The position numbers were made by a program, and so were the translations under genes. The notes beneath the pieces were generated by a model. It was not told the origin of the DNA. It worked only from the letters and a program-made list of their open reading frames with translations, and made no database searches. Of a DNA stretch of 64,000 nucleotides, positions 39,642-48,980 are shown piece after piece. The stretch comes from Luteimonas sp. MC1572 (GTDB lineage Bacteria; Pseudomonadota; Gammaproteobacteria; Xanthomonadales; Xanthomonadaceae), in assembly GCF_016615815.1 (NCBI RefSeq), contig NZ_CP067112.1, positions 2,790,001 through 2,854,000 on the forward strand, written 5' to 3'. Position 1 is the stretch's first letter; each line of letters opens with the position of its first letter.

Positions 39642-41429
39642 ATGAAGACCCTTGCCCTCGCCATCATGCTTGCGCTGGCCGCGCCGACCACCGCCTACGC
39701 GCAGGCGCCTGCGCCTGCTCCCGCGGCCGCGGTGGCCGCCACGCCGGCCTGGGTGACGCGCAGCAACGAGCATGCGCAGGTGCTGATCGATGCCCAGGCG
39801 AAGTTCGCGCCCGAGGGCTTCTCGTTCTTCGGCATTCCCGGACTGGACACGCTCACCGCGGACCTCGGCCCCGACAACGGCGCGCGCTTCCGCGCGGCCA
39901 GCGCCACCGCGCGCGCCGAGCTGCAGCGCCGGCTGGAGCTGGAGCGCGACGCCAACGTCCGCCAGGACCTGGCGATCATGATCCGCGCCGCCGACGAGGC
40001 GATCGCCAGCAGCGCGCTGCAGGAGCGCATGGTGCTGCCGTTCGCCGACGCGCCGCAGCTGGTCTTCCAGGGCATCAACGGCCTGCTGTCGAAGCAGGTG
40101 CCGGCCGAGCGCCGCGCGCACGCCCGCGAGCGCCTGGCGCGCTACGTGGGCCTGGCGCCGGGCACCACCCCGGTCATGGTCCAGGCCCGCCAGCGCTACG
40201 AGGAGCGCGTCGGCGACGCGTCGCTGCTGCGCCCCACCAGGCTCGAGGTCGAACAGGCGCTGCAGAACGTCGACACGTACGCCGCCGGCATCCGCTCGCA
40301 GTTCACCGAGTACGGCATCGACGGCATGGACGAGGCCCTGGCGGCGCTCGACGCGCAGTCGAAGGATTACGCCGCCTGGGTACGCGCCGACGTGCTGCCG
40401 GAGGCGCGCACCGATACGCAGCTGCCGCCGGAGCTGTATGCCGAGCGCCTGAAGCAGGTCGGCATCGACGTCGACCCGCTGGTGCTGGTGCAGCGCGCGC
40501 AGCTGGAGTTCATGGAAACGCGGGCGATGATGCAGCAGCTCGCACCGCTGGTCGCGAAGGAGAAGAGGATCGCGGCCAGCGACTACCGCGAAGTGATCCG
40601 CGCGCTCAAGCGCGACGTGATCGCCAACGATGCGCTGGAGCGCGAGTACCGCGTGGTGATCGACGCCATCGACCCGATCATCCGCGAGCACGGCATCGTC
40701 GACGTGCCCAACCGGCCGATGCAGATGCGCCTGGGCACGCCGGCGGAAAGCGCCGCGCAGCCCGCACCGAACTTCAGGCCGGCGCCCCTGGTCGGCAACA
40801 CCGGCCAGCAGGGCACGTTCGTGCTCCCGTTGGGCAACCCCGCGCTCGGCCCGGAAGCCGCGTATGACGACTTCAACCATCCATCGGTCGCCTGGACGCT
40901 GAGCGCGCACGAGGGCCGCCCCGGGCACGAGCTGCAGTTCACCGCGATGGTCGAACGCGGCATTTCGCTGGCGCGCACGCTGTTCGCGTTCAACTCCGTG
41001 AACGTCGAGGGCTGGGCGCTGTACGCCGAGGCCGAGATGGTGCCGCACGAGCCGATCGACGGGCAGCTGATCGCCCTGCAGTTCAGGCTGATGCGCGCGG
41101 CGCGGGCGATGCTCGACCCGATGCTCAACCTCGGGCTGATCGACCGCGAGCGCGCCAACCGCCTGCTGATCGACGACGTGGTGCTGTCGCCGGCGATGGC
41201 CCGCCAGGAGATCGACCGCTACACCTTCAACGCCCCCGGCCAGGCCGGCGCCTACTTCTACGGCTACACGCGCATCCTGGAGCTGCGCATGGAGACCGAG
41301 CTGGCGCTGGGCGCGCGCTTCGACCGGCTGGCGTTCAACAACTTCCTGCTCGACCAGGGCCTGTTGCCGCCCGACCAGCTGGCGGAGGCGGTGCGCACGC
41401 AGTTCATCCCCGCGCAGGCCAAGAAGTAG
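39642..41429 (+). CDS. Secreted DUF885-family putative zinc peptidase
   Basis: 595-residue protein with a signal peptide (residues 1-~21, AYA-Q cleavage). The DUF885 signature HEGRPGHELQ places His423, Glu424 and His429 as a probable zinc site, with a downstream Glu in EGWALYAEAE as likely third ligand or base. It is mostly alpha-helical, as are carboxypeptidase-like members of this family. Together with the adjacent DPP IV it suggests stepwise breakdown of peptides outside the cytoplasm. Peptidase activity is inferred from the motif. Confidence 0.87.
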   Translation: MKTLALAIMLALAAPTTAYAQAPAPAPAAAVAATPAWVTRSNEHAQVLIDAQAKFAPEGFSFFGIPGLDTLTADLGPDNGARFRAASATARAELQRRLELERDANVRQDLAIMIRAADEAIASSALQERMVLPFADAPQLVFQGINGLLSKQVPAERRAHARERLARYVGLAPGTTPVMVQARQRYEERVGDASLLRPTRLEVEQALQNVDTYAAGIRSQFTEYGIDGMDEALAALDAQSKDYAAWVRADVLPEARTDTQLPPELYAERLKQVGIDVDPLVLVQRAQLEFMETRAMMQQLAPLVAKEKRIAASDYREVIRALKRDVIANDALEREYRVVIDAIDPIIREHGIVDVPNRPMQMRLGTPAESAAQPAPNFRPAPLVGNTGQQGTFVLPLGNPALGPEAAYDDFNHPSVAWTLSAHEGRPGHELQFTAMVERGISLARTLFAFNSVNVEGWALYAEAEMVPHEPIDGQLIALQFRLMRAARAMLDPMLNLGLIDRERANRLLIDDVVLSPAMARQEIDRYTFNAPGQAGAYFYGYTRILELRMETELALGARFDRLAFNNFLLDQGLLPPDQLAEAVRTQFIPAQAKK

Positions 41430-41504
41430 CGTTCACACACCTGCGCACTGCCGTTGCGCGACGCGTGGATATACTCGGCGACTTTCCGCCACCGAGTCCC
41501 CCAC

Positions 41505-42728
41505 GTGTCGCCATCGCAGCCCCTGTCGCCCATCCCGGCGCTGGCCATCACCGCCTACACCGCCACCACCGCGCTCGGCCGTGGCCGTGCGGCGCAGGCA
41601 GCGGCGCTGCGTGAACGCCGCAGCGGGCTGCGGCGGAACGATTTCGGCCGCGACCCGCTGCCGACGTGGATCGGCCGTGTCGAGGGCCTCGAGGACGCAC
41701 CGCTGCCACCGGAAATGGCGCAATGGGAGTGCCGCAACAACCGCCTGGCGTGGCTGGCGTTGCAGCCGGATGGCCTGCTGGACGCGGTGGCGGCCGCGCG
41801 CACGCGCCATGGGGCGGAGCGCGTGGCGGTGGTCATCGGCACCTCCACCGCCAGCATCGGCGCCACCGAAGAGGGCTACACGCGCCTGGAAACCGGCGCC
41901 GACGGCGTGCCGCGCTTCCCCGCCGACCTGGCGCGCATGATCGTGCACACCCCGCATTCACCCGGCGATTTCGTGCGCGCCGCCACCGGCTTGCGCGGAC
42001 CCTGCGTGACCGTGGCCACCGCGTGCTCGTCGAGCGCCAAGGTGTTCGCGCAGGCCGCCCGGCTGCTGAACGCGGGAATCGTGGATGCCGCCCTGGTCGG
42101 CGGCGTGGACACCCTGTGCGGCAGCGTGTTGTTCGGCTTCAACGCGCTGGGACTGGTGTCAGCGGCGCCATGCCGGGCGTTCGACCGCGACCGCGACGGT
42201 CTGTCGCTCGGGGAGGCCGGCGGCTTCGCACTGCTGGAGCGCGCCGCACCCGGCGCACACGGCCTGCAGCTGCGTGGCTACGGAGAATCGAGCGACGCGC
42301 ACCACATGTCGTCGCCGCATCCCGACGGCCTTGGCGCCAGCCTGGCGATGCGCGATGCACTGGCGCGCGCTGGCATCGATGCCGCCGAGGTCGGCTACCT
42401 CAACCTGCATGGCACCTCCACCCCGGCCAACGACACCATCGAGGCGCGCGCGGTCGCCGCAATGTTCCCTGACACCCTGCACGCCAGCTCCACCAAGGGC
42501 TGGACCGGGCATACGCTCGGCGCCGCCGGCATCGTCGAGTCGGTGTTCGCGCTGCTCGCGCTCGAGCACGGCCTGCTGCCCGGCATCCTGCACAGCAGCG
42601 CGTACGACGCCGCCTGCGGCCCGCAGATCCGCTTCGACAACGCCGAGGACGCGACCATCCGCTACGCCATGAACAACTCCTTCGGCTTCGGCGGCAACAA
42701 CAGCGCGCTGGTCTTCGGTCGCGCATGA
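41505..42728 (+). CDS. Beta-ketoacyl-ACP synthase of aryl polyene cluster
   Basis: Condensing enzyme extending the polyene chain with malonyl-ACP. 407 residues of the FabF/KAS-II type; the triad Cys174 (TACSSS), His302 (NLHGTST) and His336 (TGHTLGAAG) is complete. GTG at 41505 is the plausible start, since no in-frame ATG lies nearby; a TATACT element at 41470-41475 could be its -10 promoter. Its stop overlaps the start of the chain-length-factor-like gene (ATGA), as expected for a KS/CLF pair that works as a heterodimer. It opens the left forward unit of the pigment locus. Confidence 0.93.
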   Translation: MSPSQPLSPIPALAITAYTATTALGRGRAAQAAALRERRSGLRRNDFGRDPLPTWIGRVEGLEDAPLPPEMAQWECRNNRLAWLALQPDGLLDAVAAARTRHGAERVAVVIGTSTASIGATEEGYTRLETGADGVPRFPADLARMIVHTPHSPGDFVRAATGLRGPCVTVATACSSSAKVFAQAARLLNAGIVDAALVGGVDTLCGSVLFGFNALGLVSAAPCRAFDRDRDGLSLGEAGGFALLERAAPGAHGLQLRGYGESSDAHHMSSPHPDGLGASLAMRDALARAGIDAAEVGYLNLHGTSTPANDTIEARAVAAMFPDTLHASSTKGWTGHTLGAAGIVESVFALLALEHGLLPGILHSSAYDAACGPQIRFDNAEDATIRYAMNNSFGFGGNNSALVFGRA

Positions 42729-43510
42729 GCACCCTGGTCGCGCGCATCGAAGGCATCGGCTTCTGGCTGGACGGGCTGCCCACCTGGGCGGACGCGGTCA
42801 GCCATGCCACCACCGGCACGCCTGTCGCAGAGGGCGGCAAGCCCGTCCCGCGGCTGCTCGCGCCCAACGAGCGCCGCCGCGCGCCGCCCTCGGTGGCGGT
42901 GGCGCTGGACGTCGCCCAGGCCGCCTGCGAAGCCGCGGGCCGCGCCCCCGCCGACCTGCCGTCGGTGTTTGCCTCCACCCACGGCGACCTCGGCATCACC
43001 GACTACATGTGCGCGACGCTGGCCAGTGATCCGCGCGCGCTGTCGCCGACGCGGTTCCACAACTCCGTGCACAACGCTGCCGCCGGCTACTGGACCATCG
43101 GCGCCGGCTGCCTGCATCCGGCCACGGCGCTCAGCGCGCACCGTGCCAGTTTCGCGCAGGGGCTCATCGAAGCGCTCGTGCAGCTCGTCTGCGGCGACCC
43201 GGCCGTGCTGCTGGTGGCCTATGACACCTCCGATGTCGGGCCCCTCGGCCAGATCTCGCACAGCGAAGGCCTGCTCGGCGCGGCGCTGGTGTTGTCCGCC
43301 GACTCCGGCGATGCCGCGGGCACGCGCCTGCGCGCCACCCTCACCGAGGGTTCGGCGCCCGCCGCCCACGGCGCGCTGGCACGGCGCGGCGCCGGCAACG
43401 CGATGGCGCCGATGCTGCCGCTGTTCGACGCGCTGGCCACCGGCGGCGACCTGGTGGTGCTGGATGCCGGCGCCGGGCGCGTGCTGCGCGTGGAGCTGGC
43501 GCATGGCTGA
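42725..43510 (+). CDS. Ketosynthase-like chain length factor (aryl polyene type)
   Basis: 261 residues, matching the short Ketoacyl-synt_2 family of aryl polyene clusters. It has a partial thiolase fold (FASTHGDLGITDYMC, FHNSVHNAAAGYWTI blocks) but no TACSS nucleophile and not the full length of a ketosynthase, so it should act as non-catalytic partner that sets chain length. It overlaps the upstream KS by 4 bases and the downstream glycosyltransferase by 8, implying coupled translation. The role is inferred from family and position. Confidence 0.87.
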   Translation: MSTLVARIEGIGFWLDGLPTWADAVSHATTGTPVAEGGKPVPRLLAPNERRRAPPSVAVALDVAQAACEAAGRAPADLPSVFASTHGDLGITDYMCATLASDPRALSPTRFHNSVHNAAAGYWTIGAGCLHPATALSAHRASFAQGLIEALVQLVCGDPAVLLVAYDTSDVGPLGQISHSEGLLGAALVLSADSGDAAGTRLRATLTEGSAPAAHGALARRGAGNAMAPMLPLFDALATGGDLVVLDAGAGRVLRVELAHG

Positions 43511-44333
43511 GGCGACCCGCCTGCAGCGCGACAACGTCGCGATCGTGGTGCCCGCGCTCAACGAGGCGCTGCGCATCCGTGAGGTGGTGGAGGGCGCGCT
43601 GGCGCAGGCGGCGCGCGTGATCGTGGTCGACGACGGCTCCGACGATGGAACGGTGGACCGGATTGCCGGCCTGCCGGTCACCGTGATTCGCCACGCACGG
43701 CGCATGGGCAAGGGCGCGGCGCTGCGCGCGGGCTTTGCCGAAGCCGCCCGCCAGGGCGTACAGGCGGTGGTCACCATGGACGGCGACGGCCAGCACGCCG
43801 CCGCCGACATCCCGCGCCTGATCGATGCCGCCAACCGCCACCCGGGCTGCGTGATCGTCGGCGCGCGGCTGCGCAAGCGCGTCTCGCAGCCACTGCACCG
43901 GCGCATCGGCAACGACTTCGGCGACTGGGGTCTCGGCTGGGCCTGCGGCTTCCGCGTGGTCGACAGCCAGAGCGGCCAGCGCCTGTACCCGCGCGCGGTG
44001 TTCACCCTACCGGACGTGCCTGGCGAGGGCTTCGTGTTCGAAGCGCAGATGCTGGTATCGGCCGCACGCAACGGCGCGCGGATCGTCGCGGTGCCGATCG
44101 AGACGCGCTATGCCTGCGCAGGCGAGCCGACCGAGTTCCGCAAGAGCCATTTCCGCCTGGTGCGCGACCTCGTCGCCATCACCACCCACGTCGTCGGCCA
44201 GGTCCTGCGCCACGGCGATGTCGCGCGCCGCTACCTCAAGGCACGCGGCGAGCCGCCGGTCATCGACGACCCCAGCGGCGAGTTCGGCCCACACATCCCC
44301 CACGCAGCCCAAGGACCCGGCAGCCCACCATGA
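43503..44333 (+). CDS. Family 2 glycosyltransferase
   Basis: 276-residue GT-A glycosyltransferase. The nucleotide-sugar site (VVPALNEALRIREVV, VVDDGSDDGT) and the DxD-like MDGDGQH are intact; a C-terminal amphipathic region with Arg-rich segments (HFRLVRDLVAITTHVVGQVL) may touch the membrane. It resembles the dolichol-phosphate-mannose/polyprenol type. In aryl polyene loci such enzymes are thought to attach a sugar to the polyene or its carrier. It overlaps the genes on both sides. Confidence 0.9.
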   Translation: MAEATRLQRDNVAIVVPALNEALRIREVVEGALAQAARVIVVDDGSDDGTVDRIAGLPVTVIRHARRMGKGAALRAGFAEAARQGVQAVVTMDGDGQHAAADIPRLIDAANRHPGCVIVGARLRKRVSQPLHRRIGNDFGDWGLGWACGFRVVDSQSGQRLYPRAVFTLPDVPGEGFVFEAQMLVSAARNGARIVAVPIETRYACAGEPTEFRKSHFRLVRDLVAITTHVVGQVLRHGDVARRYLKARGEPPVIDDPSGEFGPHIPHAAQGPGSPP

Positions 44334-45982
44334 ACGCAACCCCGCAGCAGCGTGACATCGTCATCCTGGGGGGCGGGCTTGCCGGCCTGACCCTGGCCAT
44401 CCAGCTGCGCCAGCGCAGGCCGGGACTCGACGTCCTGGTCATCGAACGGCGCGCGCACCCGGTGCGGGAAGCCGCGTTCAAGGTCGGCGAATCCACCGTC
44501 GAGATCGGCGCGCACTATTTCGCCGACGTGCTCGGTTTCCGCGAGCACCTGGAAACCCAGCAGGTGCGCAAGTACGGCCTGCGCTATTTCTTCAGCGAGG
44601 GCATGGACGACGTCGGTCCCTGCAACGAACTCGGGGTCAGCAAGCTGCTGCCGACGCCGTCGTGGCAGCTCGACCGCGGCCGCTTCGAGAACTTCCTCGG
44701 CGACGAGGCGCGCAAGCTCGGCGTGGAGTTCCTCGATGCCGCGGTGGTCCGCGGCCTGGAGCTGCGCGAGGACGGCAGCGCGCACGAGGTGCGCTACGAA
44801 CACGACGGCAGCGAGCACGTCGCCAGCGCGCGCTGGGTGGTCGACGCCTCGGGGCGCGCGGGGCTGATCAAGCGCAAGCTCGACCTGGCCCAGCCCAACG
44901 ACCATGACGCCAATGCCGTGTGGTGGCGCGTCGACGGCCACCTCGACCTCGACGCATGGTCCGACGATCCGGGCTGGCGTTCGCGCTTCGTGCCGGCCGA
45001 GCGCTGGCGCTCGACCAACCACATGTGTGGCCCGGGCTACTGGTTCTGGCTGATCCCACTGGCGTCCGGCTCGCATTCGGTCGGCATCGTGTGCGACGCG
45101 AAGATGCACCCGCTGGACACCATGAACACCCACGCCAAGGCGATGGACTGGCTGCGCGAGCACCAGCCGCACGTCGCGCGCGAGCTCGACAAGCCGCAGC
45201 ACGCGCTGCAGGACTTCCTGTTCCTGCGCCACTTCTCGTATGGCTGCAAGCAGGTGTACTCCGGGCACCGCTGGGCACTGACCGGCGAGGCCGGGCTGTT
45301 CCTGGATCCGTTCTATTCGCCCGGCAGCGATTTCATCGCCATCAGCAACACCTACGTTTGCGAGCTGATCGACCGCGACCTGGCCGGCGAATCGGTGGCC
45401 ATGCACGCATCGATCTACCAGCAGCTGTACTTCAGCTTCTACGAGAACACGCTGTCGCTCTACCAGGACCAGTACCCGGTCTTCGGCCACCCGGTGGTGA
45501 TGCCGCTGAAAGTGCTCTGGGACTATGCCTACTACTGGTCGCTGCTGGCGCCGCTGTTCTTCGGCAAGCGCCAGGCCGACCTGCCGCTGCTGACCCGGCT
45601 GCGCCCGGCGTTCAACACCGGCCGCGCGCTCAACCTCGGCATGCAGGCGCTGCTGCGCGACTGGGGCCTGCGCGATCCGGACGCCGCGCTCGACGGTGGG
45701 CATGCGCTCGACCAGTACGGCGTGGACTGGTGCCGGCGCATGAACGGCGCGCTGCCGGAGCAGTTGGACGACGACACCTTCGTCGCGCGCGCCGAAGAGA
45801 ACGTGGAGGCGATGCGTCGCCTGGCCGGCGAGATCCTGGCGCTGGCCCGCACCGCGTTCCCGGACATCGCCGACCACGGCCTCGCCGCGCTGGCTCCGGC
45901 CTTCGACCCCGATGCGGAGCCCGAGATGGTCCCCGCCCACTGGTGGCAGGTGGCGACCGCGGCGACCGCCGCCGAGGCGTGA
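44330..45982 (+). CDS. FAD-dependent halogenase-like oxidoreductase (left arm of pigment locus)
   Basis: 550-residue flavoprotein. The dinucleotide-binding motif is GGGLAG near residue 14. Two hallmarks of flavin-dependent halogenases are visible: a Lys in FKVGEST (Lys51) and a WxWxIP motif (WFWLIP, residues 238-243). The DASGR and GLFLDPFYSPG flavin-site blocks are also present. Xanthomonadins are brominated aryl polyenes, so bromination of the aryl head group is a reasonable role, but oxygenase or dehydrogenase chemistry is not excluded. It overlaps the glycosyltransferase gene by 4 bases. A flavin reductase is not encoded nearby. Confidence 0.82.
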   Translation: MNATPQQRDIVILGGGLAGLTLAIQLRQRRPGLDVLVIERRAHPVREAAFKVGESTVEIGAHYFADVLGFREHLETQQVRKYGLRYFFSEGMDDVGPCNELGVSKLLPTPSWQLDRGRFENFLGDEARKLGVEFLDAAVVRGLELREDGSAHEVRYEHDGSEHVASARWVVDASGRAGLIKRKLDLAQPNDHDANAVWWRVDGHLDLDAWSDDPGWRSRFVPAERWRSTNHMCGPGYWFWLIPLASGSHSVGIVCDAKMHPLDTMNTHAKAMDWLREHQPHVARELDKPQHALQDFLFLRHFSYGCKQVYSGHRWALTGEAGLFLDPFYSPGSDFIAISNTYVCELIDRDLAGESVAMHASIYQQLYFSFYENTLSLYQDQYPVFGHPVVMPLKVLWDYAYYWSLLAPLFFGKRQADLPLLTRLRPAFNTGRALNLGMQALLRDWGLRDPDAALDGGHALDQYGVDWCRRMNGALPEQLDDDTFVARAEENVEAMRRLAGEILALARTAFPDIADHGLAALAPAFDPDAEPEMVPAHWWQVATAATAAEA

Positions 45983-45992
45983 GCACGGCCCC

Positions 45993-47273
45993 GTGACCAC
46001 CCTGCTGTTGCTGCAGCTCCTCGCCATCCTGGTGGCGGCGCGCGGCTGCGGGCTGCTGCTGCGCCGCTTCGGGCAGCCGGCGGTGGTGGGCGAGATGGCC
46101 GCGGGCGTGCTGCTCGGCCCGGTGGTGTTCGGGCAGCTGTGGCCCGCCACGCATGCGGCGCTGTTCCCGGCCACGTCGCTCGCGCCGCTGTCGGCGCTGG
46201 CCACCCTCGGGCTGGTGCTCTTCATGTTCGTGGTGGGTGCAGAGCTGCGCGCGCCGCAGGGGCTGCGTTCGCAGGTCCGTGCCGCGGGACTGGTCGGCGC
46301 CTGCGCGTTCTTCGTGCCGATGGCGATGGGCCTGGTGCTGGCCGTGTGGCTCTATCCCGCGCTGGCGCCGGATGGGCTCGCCTTCTGGCCGTTCGCGCTG
46401 TTCTTCGCCGCGGCGATGTCGATCACCGCGTTCCCGGTGCTGGCGCGGATCCTCAAGGATCGCGGCATGACCCGTACCGGGGTCGGCCAGCTGTCGCTCA
46501 ATGCCGCCGCGCTCGCCGACGTGTTCACCTGGATGCTGCTGGCGCTGATCCTGGCGCTGGCCGGCGGCGGCGACGGCTATGCCGGCTTCACCCGCGTCGC
46601 CGGTGGCCTGCTGCTGATCGTGGCGCTGGTGTTCCTGGTGCTGCGGCCGCTGTATGCGTGGCTGCTGCGCCGCCACCCGCTCGACGAGGATGGCGCTACG
46701 GTCTCGTTCGGGCTGCTGCTGGCCGGCATGCTGGCCTGCGCGGCCGCGACAGAATGGGTGGGCCTGCACGCGGTGTTCGGTGCATTCCTGTTCGGCGCCT
46801 GCCTGCCGCGCGACGACCGCCTGCTGGCGGTGCTCATCGAGCGCATCGAGCACATCGCGGTGGTCGCGCTGATGCCGATCTTCTTCGCGCTGGCCGGCCT
46901 CGGCATGAGCGCGGACGCGTTTACCGGCGGCAGCGTGGGCGTGCTGGCGGCGATCGTCGCCGTGGCGGTGGCCGGCAAGGTGGCCGGCGGTGCGCTGGGC
47001 GCGCGCCTTGCCGGCCATCCATGGCGGCCGAGCCTTGCAGTGGGCTCACTGATGAACGCGCGCGGCCTGATGGAACTGGTGGTGATCAAGGTCGGCCTGG
47101 ACGCGGGGCTGATCGGACCGGTGCTGTTCACCATGCTGTTCGCGATGGCGATCCTGACCACGGTGATGACCGGTCCCCTGCTCGCCCTGTTGGCGCGCGG
47201 ACCGCGGCCCGCGGTTCAGTTGGAGGGCGGTGCGGCCGGCGGGTCGGCCAGCGGCGGCGGGTTGGATACGTAG
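45993..47273 (+). CDS. CPA2-family cation/proton antiporter (KefB/Na+:H+ type)
   Basis: 426-residue inner-membrane protein with 12 or so TM helices and no C-terminal TrkA-N domain. Family blocks include FGQPAVVGEMAAGVLLGP near the N-terminus, MSITAFPVLARIL and NARGLMELVVIKVG. GTG at 45993 is the likely start, 10 bases after the flavoprotein stop, making it the last gene of the left pigment unit. Exchange of Na+ or K+ for protons is predicted; which ion, and why it sits in a pigment locus, is unknown. Its 3' end overlaps the convergent lipoprotein gene by 58 bases. Confidence 0.87.
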   Translation: MTTLLLLQLLAILVAARGCGLLLRRFGQPAVVGEMAAGVLLGPVVFGQLWPATHAALFPATSLAPLSALATLGLVLFMFVVGAELRAPQGLRSQVRAAGLVGACAFFVPMAMGLVLAVWLYPALAPDGLAFWPFALFFAAAMSITAFPVLARILKDRGMTRTGVGQLSLNAAALADVFTWMLLALILALAGGGDGYAGFTRVAGGLLLIVALVFLVLRPLYAWLLRRHPLDEDGATVSFGLLLAGMLACAAATEWVGLHAVFGAFLFGACLPRDDRLLAVLIERIEHIAVVALMPIFFALAGLGMSADAFTGGSVGVLAAIVAVAVAGKVAGGALGARLAGHPWRPSLAVGSLMNARGLMELVVIKVGLDAGLIGPVLFTMLFAMAILTTVMTGPLLALLARGPRPAVQLEGGAAGGSASGGGLDT

Positions 47274-47692
47274 ATCGCCACGCCGCGCGCGTGCTTCTGC
47301 CGCGGGCTGATGCTCACGCCGACGCCGGCGCTGGTGTGGCTGCGGCCACCGAAGCGCCCGCCGCCGGCACCCACGCTCACGCCGCTGCCGCCGTAGCTGT
47401 CCGCGGTGCCCTGGAACAGGATGCCGTTGGCGCCCAGCGAGGCGGCTTCCTCGCGCAGCTTGCGCAGCACCGAATCGGTCTTGTTCTGCTCGCCGTAGGT
47501 GAGCGCACCGCTGCTGGTCTCCAGTAGCGCGATCTCTTCGTACGGCACGGACGGCGCACCGTAGTACACGCGGACCTGGGCGGGGTCGATCGGCGCCCGC
47601 GGCGTGCCGGTGAGGATGTGCGAGGACGCGCAGCCGGCCAGCAGCAGCACTGCGCTGGCGGCGACGAAACGAAGCGTGTGGATGGCGGTCAT
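47216..47692 (-). CDS. Putative outer-membrane lipoprotein
   Basis: 158-residue protein with a lipoprotein signal peptide (hydrophobic core, lipobox LLAGC). The mature part begins with APIDPAQVRVYYGAPSVPYEEIALLE, a pattern seen in small stress or envelope lipoproteins (RcsF/DUF4156-like), followed by a Gly-rich loop with a dozen glycines and a Pro-rich C-terminus. No firm family call. The start at 47692 gives the signal peptide; a start 45 bases upstream does not. It is the last gene of the reverse pigment unit, 90 bases after the ketoreductase gene, and may or may not belong to it. Confidence 0.72.
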   Translation of the reverse strand: MTAIHTLRFVAASAVLLLAGCASSHILTGTPRAPIDPAQVRVYYGAPSVPYEEIALLETSSGALTYGEQNKTDSVLRKLREEAASLGANGILFQGTADSYGGSGVSVGAGGGRFGGRSHTSAGVGVSISPRQKHARGVAIYVSNPPPLADPPAAPPSN

Positions 47693-47782
47693 GTCGGCAC
47701 CTTCGGCGATGGACGGAAATCTTCCGCTGGCCATCATGAACCCTCCGCGACGGGCCGCGCCATGACGGCGGCGGCGTCGGGG

Positions 47783-48523
47783 TCAGCCCATGCCGCCGTT
47801 GACCCCGATCACCTGGCCGGTGACGTAGCCGGCGGCATCCGAGCACAGGAAGCCGATCATCGCCGCCACTTCGTCCGGCGTTCCCGCGCGGCCCGCCGGC
47901 ACCATCTGCTTCACCACCTCGGGCGCGAACGCGGCCTCGGCCATGCGTCCCGCGATCACGCCGGGCGCGACCACGTTGACGGTGATGTTGCGCGAAGCCA
48001 TTTCGCGCGCCAGCGATTTCGACGCGCCATGCAGCGCCGCCTTGGCCGCGGCGTAGTTGGCCTGGCCGCGGTTGCCGAGCACCGCGGCGACGCTCGACAC
48101 GCTGACGATGCGCCCCCAGCGCGTGCGCGCCATCGGCAGCAGCAGCGGCTGGGTGACGTGGAAGAAGCCGTGCAGCGACACGTCGATGACCCGCTTCCAC
48201 TGCGCGTCGGACATGCCCGCCATCGGCGCGTCGTCGTGGATGCCGGCGTTGTTGACCAGTACCTGCACCGGGCCGTCGGCGAGCAGGCCGTCGATCGCCG
48301 CGCGCGTGGCGTCGCCGTCGGCAACGTCGAAGGCGACCGCATCGGCACTGCCGCCGGCTTCGCGGATCGCATCGGCCACCGCCTGCGCACGCGCGAGGTT
48401 GGCATTGCCGTGGACGACCACGTGCAGGCCGGCCGCGGCCAGCTGCCGGCAGATCGCACCGCCAAGGTCGCCGCTGCCGCCGGTGACCAGTGCGCGTCGT
48501 GGAGCCTGCATGGATGTGTTCAT
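47783..48523 (-). CDS. 3-oxoacyl-ACP reductase (FabG-like, aryl polyene)
   Basis: 246-residue short-chain dehydrogenase. The NAD(P)-binding TGGSGDLGG, structural NNAG, catalytic Ser in VSSVA and YxxxK (YAAAK) are intact; the Gly-rich VNGGMG end is typical of FabG. It should reduce the beta-keto group after each condensation of the polyene, followed by the two dehydratases of this locus. It lies 7 bases after the ApeP-like dehydratase gene. FabG of fatty-acid synthesis is unlikely given the context. Confidence 0.92.
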   Translation of the reverse strand: MNTSMQAPRRALVTGGSGDLGGAICRQLAAAGLHVVVHGNANLARAQAVADAIREAGGSADAVAFDVADGDATRAAIDGLLADGPVQVLVNNAGIHDDAPMAGMSDAQWKRVIDVSLHGFFHVTQPLLLPMARTRWGRIVSVSSVAAVLGNRGQANYAAAKAALHGASKSLAREMASRNITVNVVAPGVIAGRMAEAAFAPEVVKQMVPAGRAGTPDEVAAMIGFLCSDAAGYVTGQVIGVNGGMG

Positions 48524-48530
48524 GCGCGGA

Positions 48531-48980
48531 TTATCGCGGCATCGCCGCGGCGTCGGCGAGCATCACCGCCGCGCGGCCCTCTGCCAGCAGCGCGCCGGCA
48601 TGGTGGATGCGGAACGCGTACTGCTGGCTGGCCTCGCCTTCCATGAGCAGCTCGGCCTCGCACTCCAGCGCGCCGGCCAGGTCATCGATGCGCGCGCAGT
48701 GCAGCTCCACCCCGCGCAGTGCGACCAGCATCCCGGCACGCGCGGCCTCGCCACCGGACGCACGCGCGCGCAGGCCGCCGTGCACCGCCATCGCCTGCGC
48801 GCCGTACTCGCACAGGTGCACCGCGCGCAGCAGGCCGCCGCTGCGCAGCGGATGCGCGGGATCGCGGTGGTTGCCGGCGCGCAGGCGGATGCTGCTGGCA
48901 TCGAAGCCCAGCACCTCGTCCCACAGGCACATGGCGCCCTGGTGCGGGATGAGCGCGAGGATCTCCTCGCGGCCGATCAC
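48531..48980 (-). CDS. ApeP-like 3-hydroxyacyl-ACP dehydratase
   Basis: 149-residue hot-dog-fold protein with the catalytic His in LIPHQGAMCLWDEV near the N-terminus, as in FabA/FabZ-related ApeP proteins. It starts with GTG at 48980 overlapping the exporter stop (GTGA). In aryl polyene systems ApeP acts with a second dehydratase (ApeI, also here) to make the conjugated double bonds. It ends only 7 bases before the ketoreductase gene. Confidence 0.85.
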   Translation of the reverse strand: MIGREEILALIPHQGAMCLWDEVLGFDASSIRLRAGNHRDPAHPLRSGGLLRAVHLCEYGAQAMAVHGGLRARASGGEAARAGMLVALRGVELHCARIDDLAGALECEAELLMEGEASQQYAFRIHHAGALLAEGRAAVMLADAAAMPR

